Under the pieces are notes generated by a model that searched no databases, was not told where the DNA came from, and worked only from the letters and a program-made list of their open reading frames with translations. This document shows, piece by piece, positions 49,741 through 60,650 of a stretch of DNA of 64,000 nt. The position numbers were made by a program, and so were the translations under genes. Numbering within the stretch: position 1 is the stretch's first letter; the number at the start of each line of letters is the position of its first letter. This stretch comes from Trichopria drosophilae (lineage: Eukaryota; Arthropoda; Insecta; Hymenoptera; Diapriidae): positions 125,397,001 to 125,461,000 of the forward strand of contig CM059584.1 in the NCBI GenBank assembly GCA_030407085.1, in the 5' to 3' direction.

Positions 49741-50557
49741 TGTTTGGGTACGTCATTAATATCGTTCAATTCTACGATACATTAAGGTCTTTGCATACAT
49801 TATTTATGATAAAACTAATAATTTTGTTATTGGTTATTGTTTTAGACTTAAGCACAGTTTAATTTTTTTTTGTTTCGAATATTTTAATTTTTGGATATTT
49901 TTATTTTGGTTATTTGTGTTTTGAAATTTTTTTTCGCATAATGAATGCACATTTCATCTGTTAAAAGCATTCAGTATTCCTAAAACAGTTATTGTGGGTT
50001 TAAAATCTATTGAAATTAGTCTTCAGGTTAGGCATTTAACAAAAAAATTATTTTTTGTTCATATAGAAAAGAATTAAAAATTCAACTGATTATTCATCGG
50101 ATAATTCTTTTGATTGATGGTCAAAAAATATGTTATTCATTTATATCACGTGTCTTTTGTAACAAGTATCTCATAAGATAAACATGAAATATAATATTTA
50201 CAAATTATGCGCTTTGAACGTAACGGTCTCACCAATCTGTCTGTTTTCACTGACGATTTGCAGTGTTTTTATACGAACCATATTTCTTACACATTAAACT
50301 CTAATTCAGTTTAACTATCATGATAAATTCATCTTCTATTAAATGATACCAAACACAAATAAAAATTCATATTAAGAGTTTTTTAATCGTTTTAATTTTT
50401 AAAAACTTCTATACCACTAGAACGTCTATTATTACACAAAACTTGCTCTGATTTGTGAATTACGTACACCTTGATATTTACTTTCGCTTTATTTTTCTAT
50501 TTTTCATTGTTTAAGTATTCACTTGATAAAAAGTATAAATCAATGCGAGGAATAAAT

Positions 50558-50760
50558 ACACGAAAAAAAGAAATAGCTGGAACTACTAAGTAGATAGTAG
50601 GATATAACACAGCCATTGTTTTTAGTTGATTTTACTATGAAAATAGTAACTTCAACAAATAAAGTAACCAACCATACTATTTAAATAGTAAAACCAACTA
50701 AAAAACACAGTTATACCAAAGCCTACTATTTAGATAGTGAAACCAGCCATTTGTTTTTTC
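50558..50760. repeat. MITE family B, copy 3
   Basis: The left end TACACGAAAAAAAGAAATAG is followed by CTGGAACTACTAAGTAG. The right part contains GCCTACTATTTAGATAGTG and stops at TTTGTTTTTTC, where family A copy 4 begins. The expected terminal GTGTA is missing at this border, so copy 4 of family A probably inserted at the last bases of this element. Interior words match copies 1 and 2. Confidence 0.75.
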
Positions 50761-50950
50761 GGGTGCAGGTCGAAAACCCGATAAATCAAAAAGCCGACAG
50801 GTAAAAAAACCGACAGTTATAAAGCCAAGAGTCAAACAGTTGACAATAAAAAAGCCGGCTTATAAAAAAATATAAAATAAAGTGTCGTTTTCTTTAGTGT
50901 CAGCTTTTTGATTGTCGATTTTTGATTAGTCGGCTTTTCGACCCGCACCC
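50761..50950. repeat. MITE family A, copy 4
   Basis: The left end GGGTGCAGGTCGAAAACCCG and right end CTTTTCGACCCGCACCC are well preserved. The interior has TCAAAAAGCCGACAGG and AAAAAACCGACAG units. It is 190 bp and abuts the right end of family B copy 3. A T-run lies on both sides (TTTTTTC and TTTTTT), possibly the target duplication. Confidence 0.82.
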
Positions 50951-51664
50951 TTTTTTATTTGTACCATAATACACCTATAATACACACCATAACGTTTTGT
51001 ATGTATAAGGACTTTTATTTTTAGGAACGGTGTATGGTGATTTTTTGCATATATTTAAATTTTAAAGGCTACTGAAAGTGCGCAAAAATGAGTTGAAAGA
51101 CATTTTTTAGCCACATTTCTGATAGATAGGTAATAATGCATAGTTTAGTAATCACGAAGACATTGTTCGAAATTATAAAGTTCAAACGTTTTCACCTTAT
51201 TTTGAATGTAGTCGCTGTAGTGAGTAGAATTCCATTTAATAAGGGCGACCACTCCGAATACAATAATATTTGTATAACCCACCATTTTCATTTCAAAATA
51301 AAAAAGAGCAACAATGTAAATGAAAAGCCCGCACTAGTATACCATCAAAAACTATGTAACTTTGTCTTCAGACACAGATACAGGTATTTCAAGCGTTTTT
51401 TAAAATATACAAAACCTTAGCGTTTAACCCGTTATCAAGCCAAAGATTTCTAAATTCTTAGGTATTAGTAATCATCAACATCTCGCAATTAGGATCCGAT
51501 GACGTTGTATTAAAACGTCTGCGGAAATCTAAATCGCTTGTTAATGATTGCGGAAGGATGTAGATGTATATCTTACAGAGAGCAAAACAAAATAGTAAAA
51601 CCAGTGTCATTTGGAAGGATTTCTTAAAGTAAAAAAGTAAACCCGCATTTTCTCTTCATTTCAG

Positions 51665-51837
51665 GTTGCATGATAGGCAGAGAACGGAGCAAGAACCCTG
51701 CCGAGTTAGATCCGTGACGCCTTGCCCACCGAGCAAGTATCGAACACCTTCCGGTGCTTGCAACAATGTCAGGTACCCGGCATGGGGAGCCAGGGGTTCA
51801 CCTTATCTAAGGATCTTACCACCTTCATACACCGATG
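51665..51837 (+). CDS. Haem peroxidase, start of catalytic domain
   Basis: This 173-bp exon lies between a strong acceptor (TTCTCTTCATTTCAG) and a GTAATT donor. Together with the AG carried over it encodes Arg and then 57 codons. The translation includes a cysteine-bearing lead (EPCRVRSVTPCPPSK), then YRTPSGACNN, YPAWGARGSPYL and LRILPPSYTDG. The pattern YRT-x-x-G-x-C-N-N ... WG ... LPP-x-Y-x-D-G is the known entry motif of animal haem peroxidases (peroxinectin, chorion peroxidase, peroxidasin, Duox relatives). Three cysteines are visible, as expected for the domain's N-terminal disulphides. The distal-histidine motif (WGQF-x-DHD in the family) and the proximal histidine are absent because they belong to later exons outside this window. 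The donor leaves one base, most simply of a Gly codon (D-G). Which paralogue it is cannot be told. Confidence 0.93.
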
Positions 51838-54198
51838 GTAATTTAATTATATTAAAAATTATGAATTTCAATCACGATCACTTTTCATCAGTGTCATTTA
51901 TTCTACGATAATTTTCTCATTATTAATTTTTAAACTCATTAACTATCGGCGTTCATGAAATAATGGTGTGAAATTGATTGACCTATGTCAATTTTGTCGA
52001 GATTTGCGAAATTGCATTGTCTTAAACAAAACAATTCGAGGTGTACTTTTCTGGACTGTAATTATTTTCATTTTTGTGACAAGTTATTTTAAACAATTCA
52101 AAGCACTTTATGAATTTCTTTTCAAAACAATTGTTTAGTATCCCTTCCTTTAAGTTGGTCAAACACTGAACCATTTCCATGCAAAAAATCAGTTAACACA
52201 TGTTCTTTGGAAGCAGATTATTATACTATATTTTGGAAAGGATGGTATTTGTTATCATTTTACTCCATCAAAATGTGATGAAATGATGAATCGTTCTACT
52301 TTTCATAATTAACTGAAAACTGGGTTTGGTTGGAAGAACCAGATTTCTGGTTGTTGGTACTAAAGGGTTTGTTTGTTAGTGACTTTATAAAACTGATTTG
52401 TACTGCCTGAACGAGTCTGACAATATCAGGCGTTTTAACTTAAGAGACTTACGTGATCATTTTCAAGACATTTCTTGGTGTCTTATTGTAGGTGTCTTGA
52501 AATATAAAACACGTAGAAGTAACTAAACTTGGCCACCCACCTCGGGGACTGCCCATCACGAAATGTTATGGATTATACAGTTAGAAAAATTATTCTTTTC
52601 ACTGGGAGAAAAAAAATAGTCAAATTTACTGTCGACCAAATGAGATAACTATGTACGTAGTTAAATGAACTGTATGAATGAACTATTCTCTATACTTTCA
52701 GGTTATGATTTTTAAGCTTGAGATAATGTTAAATGTATACATTCGAAAACAGCTAATAATTTTGGAATGGAAATCGAATGTAGAACCAAATGAAATTGAA
52801 TCTCATTCATTATAAGCAGACTACATCAAAAAATGTATCACTTCGAATAACAAATGAATATTTTAACTTCAATATTTCGCTAAGAATCGAATGCCACGTA
52901 GGACATCGGATAAATTTGAGAAAACGAAAACCTTTGGAAAGCATTGAACTTATGAAAATATTTAATAACCTTTAATTTCGTATTAAAATTTGTTAAATTT
53001 CATTCGAAAGTGAAAATAGACCGAATGCAAGTAGAAAATTATTCAAAATTTTGTACAAGATCTAATTTATTGCGACATTTATCTTTGTGGTCACTTGGAC
53101 TACACGAATAATTTACCGTTTAGTAGATTTTACTATTTTCTTCTCTTAATGTTACGAAATTTAAGTGTCTAATACGATAACTGACCACTCGGTAAGGCAA
53201 ATTATGATGAAATTTTGCCTCTAAGACCAGGTTAAAAAACAGAGATAAAAGAACGATTTAAAAAAATTGATAAAAAAATTGGTACCTAGACAATTTGAAA
53301 TGTGGAAACTCAAAAGCTGACATTTTTGAAATGTTGACACTCACGAACATTTTAAAAATTGATCCGAAATAATAAACTAAATTGTATGCTTTTTAAGTAA
53401 ATTGAAAGTATATTTATCTTCACATTACACTGGATAAATCTGAAAAATTCAAGTTAATAATGAATTTTAATTTAGGTTAATTCCGTTTCTTATAAATAAT
53501 TTACGATTCAAGTTAACGAATTGGTAGTTATTCACTAAGTATGAAGTTCAACCTTAACATTTTTGTAAAATACAGTTAATTTAACTACTTTATATAGTTG
53601 CAACTAATGAAATACAGTTAGGGCTCTATCGAACTATGCTGAGTAGTTAAAAAGCGGTCAAATTCAGTATGTTTTTTCAATGAAAAGATAAATTTCTGTA
53701 CAACTTCGTTAGTTTTTTCAATAATAAGTATTCTCAGTAAGATTATTTTATACTACTTAATAACTGTACGTTATACACGTGATTGTTAGCTATAAAGTTG
53801 TCCTGTATAACTTTTGAACGCATAAAAATACAATCTCGATCTATATTAAGTTTGAAAAATGATTTTTGATAAATCTAATAATAATTTGCAACTATGATAA
53901 ATTGTTAAAAAATAAATAAGTGCCTTTGGTTTTATCAATGCCTTATCGTAGAATATAAGGCAATTCATGATAGAAAAATGAGCTTTCTTGTTGTTTTCAC
54001 TTATGATACAGATAAAACTGGTATTTCTACTGATATTTCTAATGTTTTGGCACGAAATTTCATATAGAAGAATTGTTTCAGTGATTCCTCGATAGTTAGA
54101 AATTATAATATAATCTAATGAAATGAAAGACAAAATCGGTCTTTGACATATTCAACAATTTCTTTTCATATACAATGTTCGCTACAAGAGAGAATAAT
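51838..54198. other. Intron 3 or flank, no exon seen
   Basis: The next peroxidase exon should begin with two bases completing the Gly codon and soon encode an APR-type segment and WGQF-x-DHD. No such segment was found here. Fragments of ATAGTTAAA-type words (52608-52680 and 53565-53645) resemble family B or the 30338 element. Frames 52790-52975 and 53846-54133 (minus) show no domain. Confidence 0.5.
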
Positions 54199-54424
54199 CG
54201 TAAAAAAATTCACTATTGATAGAGTGAAATTGACCCACTCTAATGAAATAGTGAATTTTCAGTCTAAGGCATTTAGAGAGGCGATGTTAAATATTTAAAA
54301 GATATAATTTCTAACAGATATAAAAGACATAATACTACTTATAACATTATCTCTTCAAATCTCTTGAAAGGGCTGAGAAAAGAATGGGCCAATTTTCACT
54401 TCATAAATAGTGAATGTTTACTCT
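54199..54424. repeat. Inverted-repeat element, TTCACTATT ends
   Basis: The left arm ATTCACTATTGATAGAGTGA continues into AATTGACCCACTC (to 54241). The right arm starts GAATGGGCCAATTTTCACTT at 54382 and continues into CATAAATAGTGAATGTTTAC. The arms pair over about 40 bp with few mismatches, leaving a centre of about 140 bp. Non-coding; borders are within a few bases. Similar palindromic words occur at 5638-5750. Confidence 0.6.
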
Positions 54425-57400
54425 ATAAGAAATTTAGAGAGTAATCTATAACATAATGAAATATACATAATATTTTTTATATTTTTTTAGTAATATTTAT
54501 TATAAATTCCAAGTTGCAGCCCTCATCAAGCCTACAAAAAGGTAACATCATTTAAAAAATGTAGACTAAAAAATAAAATTAGACGAAATCGAAGAGTGTT
54601 AAAAAACGACATAGAAAATTACATATGTAATAGATATAATCATTTGCAGAACTCTGGTTATCTGTAGATCTTAAAAAATAATTTTTGTTATATAACTTGA
54701 GTTATTTTTTTTGAAAATTCAATTTTCAACAATTTCATTACTAAAAATGTTAACATGACTCGATAAAGTCCTGAAATTTTGTAATCATAAACTCAAGAAT
54801 TTCACTTTATTGGTTATTGCCCAGTTTCACTTGAAACCGAGATTAACGTGCTGCGAGTTTTCACTTTTGCAAACTTTAATAATTCAATTTCCCACGTAAA
54901 ACCACCTTACAAGAAAAAATAATTAGGTAACAGAATGAGTAAGTATGAAATAACACATAATAAATTCCATAAATGAAGTTCGCATTACAAACAATTTAGT
55001 TGCGGGAAAATAGTACTGAAGTTTGTGCATACTTTGGAGGTATTTATTAAAGATAAACTAGTTTTACAATCTGAACCTCAGAAATTACACATATAAACTA
55101 AGACGAAATTGTTATTGCGATTTCAAAAACTATTCGAAATACGATAAACGGATAACGTAATGTCACTTTTAAATAAATTACACCTTATAATGTTTTAGTT
55201 TGCACCTTCATCATTAAAATATTGTATGCATATTACATGGTGAAGTGGAATGCTAGGCAGTATCAAACTTATCGCTATGTAGTAAAACTACAAATTCTAC
55301 TTTTCATTTATCCGCCGAATAAAAGCTAGATCGTAGGATCTGTTATTCACAATAAGATAATTATTATAGCGTTATATTGCGGGTAATGTGACGTTACAGA
55401 TTTATTGCGCAGATACATTACGCGCTTTACTCTCCAGAGGTATTACTTATGTAATCGTACTAAGTGCCTAAGACAAATTATGTACGTGAAATTGCATAAT
55501 CATATTAATGCTTGAAAAAGGTCGATCACACGAGCTTATTAATACTTTCAACATATTATCGCACATATTAATGGCTTGTATTTCGATGGTATTTTATAAT
55601 ATTCTTTATACGTGCTAAGTGAAACATTTCTATTTACAAATCAACAATGTATATCAATAGCTCGAATTAACACATTCAATCACGATTTTTGCACTGATTT
55701 ATTGTTATGAATTTCGATAGATAACAGTTTCTTATGTCGCTAATTAAAAAGCTACTCTTAAGATTCCAAAAGTACAAAGTTGCTAATTGAAATTGAAAAC
55801 ATAGTAACTTTAGCCATTTTTGGTCACTGGACGTTATGAGGTTATTAAATGAAAGTTTATTGTCAAGTTTATCTCAATCACAATGGAAGATCCAACATTG
55901 TTGTATCTCTATAAGATTATTTTTTGTACTGTTTTTTTATTTGACATCGCATACGTAATTACAATCCTTACAAAATTATGTATACAAAATGTGAAAAAAT
56001 TGCACATTTTTACCAATAGTAAATTTGTGGTTAGCTATATTGAATCCGCAATTTTAAATTTTGGCATACAATCCTCCGAATGTCCATTTTCTGCAAAAAA
56101 TATATAGCTATATTATTTTGATTGGCAAGAATTTATTTAGAACATTAAGAAGGCAGAAACCTAAATCAGTAATTAATGACGAACAGATGTCCAGCTGTAA
56201 CAGAAATGATTAATATTTATAATCAATATTAGAGCACATTTTCCAAATTAATTCAGTGTTTTATACAAACGTTTTGTGTACACACTATATCTCAATAAAA
56301 CTCGCGTTTATCGTTCTTTTATTGGCTTTATAAACAGGAGTACAGAATTGTGTCATGATCTTGGACTTTTTACTAGAATAATATTACTATATGGTTTCTA
56401 TAGTAGTGGAAAATAATAATATATTACACGTATAGAAGTGTTTTACTTTCAGTGGCATAATCGACAATCTTAATTTATCATTATATAAATTATTGCGTTA
56501 TTGTATATACGTTAGATGTAACACTATTCAATTTTTTGCTATATTACTCTCTGCCTAGCTCGGTACTAAATTATCACTCCAACTAAATCATTAAAGAACC
56601 CCAGAACAATTACAATTTTATAATATTGAACAGGATTTAAAATCCCTAGATTTATCAGTGAATAAGTGGCGCTTACCCTAACATGAGCACTATCTGCAAC
56701 AGGATATTTATCGAGGTCCTTAAGGCAATTGTTTTTTTAATGATGACTTTTTTTAATGAGGTTTAGTAATAGTAGATGTATCAACAATATTTATTACCAT
56801 TAGAAGAAGCATCACACCTCCAGTCAAAGTCCAGTACAATAATCAATCCTAATAGTCATCAAAAGAGGATTAAGCTATTTTTATTTTCATAACCACTACA
56901 AAACGTTTCCACTTTTGAATGAAAAATATTAACGCAGATATTTTTCCAAGAATAAAATGATAGATGAAAATATAATACAAACCCTTTTGGAGTGCTTTTA
57001 TATTCATGTAGATCTTAATGTACAAATTTTGGACAATTAATTTTGAAAGACTTTTACTTTAAAATTTACTTTAAAAGTTTTGACAGTCAATTCTTATGTG
57101 AAATGAAAATATTCTAAAAATATAAAAATTTAGGCAAAATCCTCTTAAAATTTTGAAGACATTTTTATCTATTATAAAAAGAACAATTAAAATGACTATT
57201 TGTCGATTTTTAATGAACATAAAGGTAATAATGAGTGTCCTTAATGTTTTAAAATAATATCGATAATTCTTCAACTAATTTTAAAAATGATCACAAAAGA
57301 AAGTATAAGTCATCGAGTAAACAAAATCTAAATATACTTATCAATGAGCCAAAATAAATCTTTTCAGAAAACCAGAAAACAAATGTTTATCCTTTAAATG

Positions 57401-59368
57401 GCATAAATCAAATTTTATATTAGATATTTGCAATACCCCTAAAATATTCGTAACATTTTACGCCTAGCAATCAAATAATAACACCTGTTTCCGTTTCTAG
57501 ATATTATAAACCTCTCGTCATACCATAGATTTGTACATTACATTTTTCAAATTCATAAAAATATAAAATAAAAAACAGGAAGACTAAATTTTTCAGCATC
57601 GGAAAATTTTAAGTGGGAACGTTTGGCGTAAATCTTTTCCTTACATTAAAGTAAATGACTTCCTTATAGAGAATAAATTCATCATAAAGAAGTTCCTTAT
57701 ATCGGTATATGGTGCAGTAATAAAATCAATGGCTTGAACTGATTACAGGATTGAACACAGTGAATTGTATGTATTTTATTAAAATTGAAAATTTGTTGTA
57801 AATTATCATTAATTTTAACAAATTACGTAATAACGGTTTGTTATGACTTTAATAAATAATTTCGTCATATAACGAAATTAGTAATTTTTAACAAACAAAA
57901 TATCCAAAAACTCTGCTAAATGTACAATTATGTTAGACTACGAAAGAGTTAAAAAAAACTGTTATTAATAAATATTTCTTCCTCTGCAAATAATATTTGT
58001 TGGAAAATTTATATTCGCTTCCGGGATAATTACTGCTATTTTAGGCATTACAAATTTGCACTAAAAGACTTTTTGTATCGAAAACTAAAACAAGAACTAA
58101 ATATTTTCTAATGTTTAGGATACTATTTTGATAAATTTTATCCGAATTGTTGTTCTAAGTATTGTAAATATATTCTAAAAGGTGTTATTTCCCCGGGTAT
58201 TTTTTTAACAAAAAGTTTGCCAGTGTAGTTGTAAAACTTATAGTAGTTTTATGTAATGTATAATAAGTAAAATAATGTAAGATATAATATAATGTTACAT
58301 ATCAGTGTATTTACTTTTCAGTGCATAAACTTTTAATCCAAACGTGAATTTCAATATTGAACATAAACTGTAGTGATGATAAATATTATATTTGGTAATA
58401 ATGTGACTTAATTTACTTAGATCTATTTAGTAATTAAAAAGAAACGTGTTTTTAAATAAATAAAGTCACATCACGAAAAATTAAAATCAAATATGAGCTT
58501 TATCAATGTAGATCATTTCAGCTTTATTCGAGGCTTTAAAAACAACTTTCTATATTAATAACAATTTGTTTATAAAAACTTGTTTCAGTGTTGTGCATGA
58601 TCTACATGCCAATAATATGCTATGCAAGTGACAAAAATCACTATTTTTTTTAAACAATAATGTATTTTTTATTTATTTCATAAATATCCGCACATTACTA
58701 GTGTATTTATCTCAAATCAGATGGTGTGATTATTTTTTCCTCGACAAATATTATTCTTACATTCAAAGGCTTCGATTGATTTTATGCATAGTTTTATCAT
58801 TATTAACTTACAATAACAAAAGATCTGTATTAAAGAAAAATATTTATGGGTTAAGTCGTAAGCACAAGCTGTAGTCAAAGAATGAAAACCTTTTTTATAT
58901 GTAATTAGGTAATATTGTACTCGTATTAGTAAATTTGCTCTACCGGCAGGCCTGCTAATTATCCTTAATTCAGATAGTTAACTGCCTATAAGAATTATCA
59001 CTTGAATGTTGTGAAGCTACAATAACAATTTTGATAAACATAACGTTTGAAATTATAACAAAAACTTGAAAGTTTGTTCCATTTCTATAATTTTGAGCAT
59101 TTATTGGAAATTATTTCATACAATGAACCTTTTAAAATGACCTTGTTCAACAATTTTTTTCTCTGCAGTGCATATAGTCAGGAGTCTTGCCTTCAATTCA
59201 CATCAGATTTTGACTCAGCTGAGTTAAAAACTCCCGAGTACCTCATAATTATTCGCAAATCTATGCAATTATTGATCCTTTATATTGGATCTAATATTTT
59301 TAAAAATCTGATACCAGATTCCTGCTCAGCGACCCCAAAAACAAGACGTGTTGTACACTGTTTTGAAC
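54425..59368. other. No gene seen
   Basis: Long AT-rich stretch. Frames 55883-56107, 57071-57274 (minus) and 59074-59376 show no domain or splice context. A phrase TGAATCCGCAATTTTAAATT (about 56040) is a scrap of the AAAATGGCGG repeat. Confidence 0.45.
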
Positions 59369-59370
59369 TA

Positions 59371-59639
59371 CAGTAGGACCTCTCACTAACGACACTCCCA
59401 CTAACGACACCTCTCAGCGACGACAGAAAATCATTCTCACGAACGACTACGAGATACCTCTCCTTATCCCTTCTACCAGACTTCTGTCTATGTAAATACG
59501 TCGTCCTGCCCGCAGAGCGCATCTTATTGGTCAGAATGATGATAGTGGTGGAAGAGTCTTTCTCTCTCCAGTAGTTGTTCGTAAGAGGTATGAGGGCAGG
59601 ATTAGGAACTAAACCAGCTGTTAGTAAGAGGTCCTATTG
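59371..59639. repeat. pogo/Tigger-like MITE with TA target site
   Basis: The left end CAGTAGGACCTCTCACTAAC is mirrored at the right by GTTAGTAAGAGGTCCTATTG. TA lies on both sides (59369-59370 and 59640-59641), the expected duplication for Tc1/mariner/pogo elements. It is 269 bp, GC-richer than its surroundings, and carries a repeated ACTAACGACACT unit next to the left end. It has no transposase, so it is non-autonomous. The minus-strand 80-codon frame 59280-59522 is a shadow of it. Confidence 0.85.
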
Positions 59640-59641
59640 TA

Positions 59642-60169
59642 TTTGCGCATTGGGTGAATTATGTGACTCAAAGTGTTTTTAAGGCCAATATTTAAGTTAT
59701 CTTAAAGACCTTTTTTTGTTTTGATATCTTTTTTCTGGAATAAAGATTCACCAAATTTGATTTGGTTCAAAATGGACCAAAATTAAAGTTTACAGATCTA
59801 ATTGAGTCAAATTATGGAACGTTTTGGATTGTTTCACATTTTGGTCAATTTTTGAACCGATTCATCAGCAAGTGATCCCATTTTGATCGACATCTGATAC
59901 ATTTTGAATCCATGCAATACCATCGCAACTGAGTGTATATAAAAACAGTTCCAAAACGGAACCAATTTATTTATCAGATAGAAATCTCATTTGAGTGCAA
60001 TTTTAAACTAATTCCCCATAGTTGTCAAAAAACTTCACATTCTAAAATGTTTCAAAAAAGTGATCTTATTTTGATCATTTTTCGATTCATTTGTTTTCAT
60101 ACAAATATTGTAAAATTTTGTTTACTTGGTCGAAGGAAACCAAAAATTTTTTGTACACCTTAATATTGC
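59642..60169. other. No gene; CAAAATGG/TTTTGG word repeats
   Basis: Between about 59760 and 59920 words such as GGTTCAAAATGGACCAAAAT, ACATTTTGGTCAATTTTTG and CATTTTGATCG recur in both orientations. They may be a decayed inverted-repeat element. The frame 59933-60163 has no domain. Confidence 0.35.
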
Positions 60170-60650
60170 GATGGAATATTCCAAAACGATTTGTCATCCC
60201 GTTGCGATGCGTGATCCCGTTAACACGGTGCGGTTTCTCAGGTGGGTCACGAATGGAAAGTGAAAATTGGAACGGTGCTCTCGGCGTTCCCGGGTATACA
60301 CAACATTCGAGGTCTCGATTAGAAAAGGAAAATTAGCATGCGCAAGGTGCCGCTGAAATAGAGAGTGGGATTGGTCCACACGATCGTTGGAACACAAATA
60401 ATGAACAAATGATACATATGCATAAATGCAACACAATAGGATTCCGTGGTTTGTTACACGGTGTTACGCTCGTGCTTAAACGAACCGTAACACGGCACGC
60501 GTGCCAGACTGCCGGAAATTTCCGGAAAAGAAAAATGGTTTGGTACCGGCGACAAATTACGGCGGTACCGGTTGCAATTATGCACTTTCTCGCAATTCGT
60601 CGGTTCCACGAAATAAATGTTTTCGGAAGTTTTCCATTAGAACATCATTT
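60170..60650. promoter_or_regulatory. GC-richer island, possible regulatory element
   Basis: The island contains AGCATGCGCAAGG (about 60335-60347, NRF-1-like), GGTACCGGCGACAAATTACG, GGCGGTACCGG and GCCGGAAATTTCCGGAAAAG, the last including the palindrome CCGGAAATTTCCGG. Short frames on both strands (60091-60336, 60194-60436 minus, 60409-60654) show no family. Density of CpG and palindromic words is unusual for this window. A regulatory role is inference. Confidence 0.32.

Larger units (their letters stand above)
37096..51664 (+). other. Intron 2 of peroxidase gene (14.6 kb)
   Basis: The span runs from GTAAAT to CTCTTCATTTCAG and splits an Arg codon after two bases (phase 2). Contents in order: featureless AT-rich DNA to about 41640 (chance frame 37740-37922); AAAATGGCGG repeat units and family A copy 3 (41640-42560); TA microsatellite (42786-42843); AT-rich sequence with chance frames (43316-43543, 44224-44433, 45036-45335); a tiny hairpin element (44560-44650); a CACTG/CAGTG palindrome cluster (46120-46375); a GC-richer island (46490-46890); a GATC-dense block (47417-47570); pogo-like and telomere-like repeats (49067-49577); and families B and A adjoining (50558-50950). 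No nested gene was recognised. Confidence 0.72.

Noticed and set aside
59074..59522. Overlapping 100-codon plus and 80-codon minus frames
   Set aside because: Both run into the pogo-like MITE at 59371-59639 and have no domain.
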